Assembly (NCBI GenBank): GCA_035602155.1
Contig: DATNMW010000212.1
Span: forward strand, 1-13,108
Direction: 5' to 3'
DNA: 13,108 bases
Source of the DNA: Bog-159 sp035602155
GTDB taxonomy: Bacteria > Acidobacteriota > Terriglobia > Bryobacterales > Bryobacteraceae
Below are positions 11,099 to 13,108 of the stretch, one piece after another (positions within the stretch are counted from its first letter, which is position 1; the number at the start of each line of letters is the position of its first letter). The notes below the pieces were generated by a model. It did no database searches, was not told the DNA's origin, and worked only from the letters and a program-made list of their open reading frames with translations. The position numbers were made by a program, and so were the translations under genes.

Positions 11099-13108
11099 AT
11101 GCCGAAATCTCTCGTAATCGTGGAATCGCCCGTCAAAGCGAAAACCATTAACAAGTATCTGGGTAAGCAATACGTCGTTAAAGCGTCGTTCGGCCATATT
11201 AAGGACCTCCCCAAGAAAGACCTGGCCGTGGATGTCGAGCACGGCTTCGAACCTCGCTACGAAATCATCGAAGGCAAGCGCAAGCTGCTGGGCGAATTAA
11301 AGCAAGCCGCCAAGGGCGTCGAATCCATCTACCTGGCGGCCGACCCCGACCGCGAAGGGGAAGCCATCTGCTCCCACCTGCAAGAGGAGTTGCAAGGCAA
11401 GAAGAACGGCGGACCGCAGATATACCGGGTGATGTTCAACGAGATCACCAAGAACGCCATTCAGAAGGCGTTTTTGAACCCCGGCATGGTCGACGAGAAG
11501 TTGGTGGATGCGCAGCAGGCACGCCGCGTACTTGACCGGCTGGTGGGATATAAGATCTCCCCGCTGTTATGGGATAAGGTCCGGCGGGGCCTCTCCGCGG
11601 GCCGCGTGCAGACCGTGGCGTTGCGCGTGATCGTAGAACGCGAAAGCGAGATCGCGGCATTCATCAAGGACGAGTATTGGACTATCGACGCCGCACTCGC
11701 CGCGCGCAAACCCCCTCTGTTGAACGCGCACCTGATCAAGAAGGACGACCAAACGCCGGAGTTGGGCGGCCAGGCGGCCACCGATTACGTGGTCGCACAA
11801 CTCGACGGCGCCGACTATATCGTTAAGTCCGTGGGCACGCGCGAGAAGCGCCGCAATCCAGTGGCGCCCTTCATTACCTCTACGCTGCAGCAGGAATCTT
11901 CGCGCAAGCTGCGTTTCAGCGTGAAACGCACCATGATACTGGCGCAAAGGCTCTACGAAGGCATCGAACTGGGCAAGGAGGGATCGGTCGGCCTGATCAC
12001 CTACATGCGCACGGATTCCACGCGCATATCCGAAGACGCTTTGCAGGAAGCGCGCACCTATATCGCGGTCAAGTACGGGCCGGAGTTTCTGCCGGAATCC
12101 GCTAATATTTACAAGTCCAAGAAGGACGCGCAGGATGCGCACGAAGCCGTCCGCCCCACGTCCATGGAGCACAGCCCCGACGACGTGGCCAAATTTCTGG
12201 CCGAGGATGAGCTGAAGCTCTACCGCCTGATCTGGAACCGCTTCGTGGCCTGCCAGATGACGCCCGCGGTGTTCGACCAGACCACCATCGACATCTCGGC
12301 GCGCGGCAAGGATGCGAGCGAGTATCTGTTCCGCGCCACGGGATCGGTGCTGAAGTTCGGCGGCTTTCTCAAGGTCTACGAAGAAGGCAAGGACCAATCC
12401 GACGAGGAAGACGAGGAGATGAAGCACAGACTGCCCGCCGTGGCCGAGGGCGAACATCTCAAGTTCCGAGGCCTGGTTCCCGAGCAGCACTTCACGGAAC
12501 CGCCGCCGCGTTACAACGAGGCCACGCTGGTGAAGAAGCTGGAAGCGGACGGCGTCGGCCGTCCTTCGACCTACGCGTCAATCATCTCCACGATTCAGGA
12601 GCGCGAGTATGTGAAGAAGGACGGCGGCAGGTTTTTCCCCACCGAGCTGGGCAGGGTAGTCACAGGCCTGCTGCTGGAGAACTTCGACGATATCTTCGAT
12701 GTGAAGTACACCGCGCGCATGGAGGAGGAACTGGACGAGATCGAAGCGGGGAAGATCGCCTGGCGCGTGGCCATCGGCGAGTTCTACGAAAAATTCGATA
12801 AAGACCTGAAGCACGCCGAAGAGCACATGACCGACATCAAGCGGATGGAGAAGCCCACCGACTTGATTTGCGAAAAGTGCGGCAAGCCCCTGGTGATCAA
12901 ATGGGGGAAACACGGCAGTTTTCTGGCCTGCAGCGGTTATCCCGACTTCCCCTCCAGGAGCGCGGAAAGCGACTTGGAAAAACTGCAGAAAGAGATTGCG
13001 CTGCGGCAGCTAAGAACCCGCAACGAGATTGAGCAGCGCCTGAAAAGGGTTCGGGCTCGTTACCCGCAAGCGGCGATCAATTGGGGCAATCAAGGCAGAT
13101 TCGTTTTC
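11099..13108 (+). CDS. topA: DNA topoisomerase I (type IA), 3' end abnormal and cut by window
   Basis: The enzyme relaxes negatively supercoiled DNA by single-strand passage through a 5'-phosphotyrosine. 670 codons are visible. Toprim domain: LVIVESPVKAKTINKYLG with Glu9, and ADPDREGEA with Asp82, Asp84, Glu86. Then ARRVLDRLVGYKISPLLW and LSAGRVQTVALR (165-176). The active site is GLITYMRTDSTRIS with Tyr302 and Arg304, followed by DAHEAVRPT (346-354) and VGRPSTYASIISTIQ (486-500). The first zinc ribbon starts CEKCGKPLVIKWGKHGSF (Cys591, Cys594) and continues ACSGYPD (Cys611). Family members then have the fourth Cys (YPDC), but codon 12947-12949 gives Phe617. The remaining 54 residues are charged and helical, unlike TopA zinc domains. 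The gene is therefore reliable to about residue 616 and doubtful beyond. No strong Shine-Dalgarno; the start follows the family's usual N-terminus. Confidence 0.93.
   Translation, partial: MPKSLVIVESPVKAKTINKYLGKQYVVKASFGHIKDLPKKDLAVDVEHGFEPRYEIIEGKRKLLGELKQAAKGVESIYLAADPDREGEAICSHLQEELQGKKNGGPQIYRVMFNEITKNAIQKAFLNPGMVDEKLVDAQQARRVLDRLVGYKISPLLWDKVRRGLSAGRVQTVALRVIVERESEIAAFIKDEYWTIDAALAARKPPLLNAHLIKKDDQTPELGGQAATDYVVAQLDGADYIVKSVGTREKRRNPVAPFITSTLQQESSRKLRFSVKRTMILAQRLYEGIELGKEGSVGLITYMRTDSTRISEDALQEARTYIAVKYGPEFLPESANIYKSKKDAQDAHEAVRPTSMEHSPDDVAKFLAEDELKLYRLIWNRFVACQMTPAVFDQTTIDISARGKDASEYLFRATGSVLKFGGFLKVYEEGKDQSDEEDEEMKHRLPAVAEGEHLKFRGLVPEQHFTEPPPRYNEATLVKKLEADGVGRPSTYASIISTIQEREYVKKDGGRFFPTELGRVVTGLLLENFDDIFDVKYTARMEEELDEIEAGKIAWRVAIGEFYEKFDKDLKHAEEHMTDIKRMEKPTDLICEKCGKPLVIKWGKHGSFLACSGYPDFPSRSAESDLEKLQKEIALRQLRTRNEIEQRLKRVRARYPQAAINWGNQGRFVF
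12947..13108 (+). other. Foreign-looking in-frame segment replacing the topA zinc-ribbon end
   Basis: From about 12947 the frame stays open but encodes FPSRSAESDLEKLQKEIA, then LRQLRTRNEIEQRLKRVRAR, then YPQAAINWGNQGRFVF. None of this resembles a topoisomerase I C-terminus. The other two plus-strand frames do not restore YPDC or a second zinc ribbon, so a simple single-base frameshift does not explain it. The charged helix followed by 'R-x-x-I-x-x-R-L-x-R-[VL]-x-x-[RK]-[YH]-P' recalls linker regions inside IS4/IS1634-type transposases, so a mobile-element fragment is possible. The assignment is tentative because the window ends 160 bases later. Confidence 0.4.

Noticed and set aside
11567..12490. 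Long minus-strand frame opposite topA (307 codons)
   Set aside because: Antisense of the catalytic core of topA, including Tyr302; no independent support.
1..13108. CRISPR array, tRNA, rRNA or riboswitch
   Set aside because: No regularly spaced direct repeats, cloverleaf, rRNA-like stretch or conserved riboswitch core was seen on either strand.

Overview
The window looks like chromosome from an acidobacterium of the Candidatus Solibacter / Bryobacterales kind. The evidence is high GC, a secreted enzyme ending in the roughly 220-residue C-terminal module that is abundant in Solibacter (TIGR03437 type), a fragment resembling the FG-GAP-like repeats common in these genomes, and an intergenic palindrome of the kind whose translation reads as an 'ADWKSA' peptide. 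This assignment comes from family knowledge and protein style; no rRNA or tRNA is present to confirm it.

Layout. Positions 1-139 hold the tail of a repeat protein. A gene-poor stretch follows (140-536) with one possible 55-residue basic coiled-coil ORF. Two plus-strand genes form a likely pair: an exported protein of unknown function (537-1199) and a histidine-rich multi-pass membrane protein (1222-2286). A palindromic repeat separates them from a convergent secreted GH30 glycosidase (2343-4463, minus). Divergent from the glycosidase is mtnA, a methionine-salvage isomerase (4502-5539). Next comes a small accessory patch with a minus-strand hicA-hicB toxin-antitoxin pair (5729-6150).

The most unusual block is a minus-strand three-gene operon at 6283-8150. 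In transcription order it encodes a 227-residue soluble protein with a long charged helix, a 50-residue single-span membrane protein starting at GTG (below the size cut-off of most gene callers), and a 333-residue actin/MreB-fold protein. The phosphate-2 loop of the actin-fold protein lacks the usual aspartate. The operon shares a 205-bp AT-rich, palindrome-containing intergenic region with a divergent membrane-anchored peptidoglycan-amidase-like protein (8356-9549). A cytoskeleton-like protein, a membrane linker, a coiled-coil partner and a wall hydrolase side by side suggest an envelope-remodelling module. That function is inference.

The right end holds a small conserved-looking protein (9522-9785, minus), dprA (9844-11043) and topA (11099 to the window end), the dprA-topA order found in many bacteria. 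The topA reading frame is abnormal near its end. The first zinc ribbon is cut at its fourth cysteine (Phe617 instead of Cys), and the final 160 bases encode a charged helical sequence unlike TopA but still in frame. This suggests an insertion, a recombination or an assembly junction at about position 12947.
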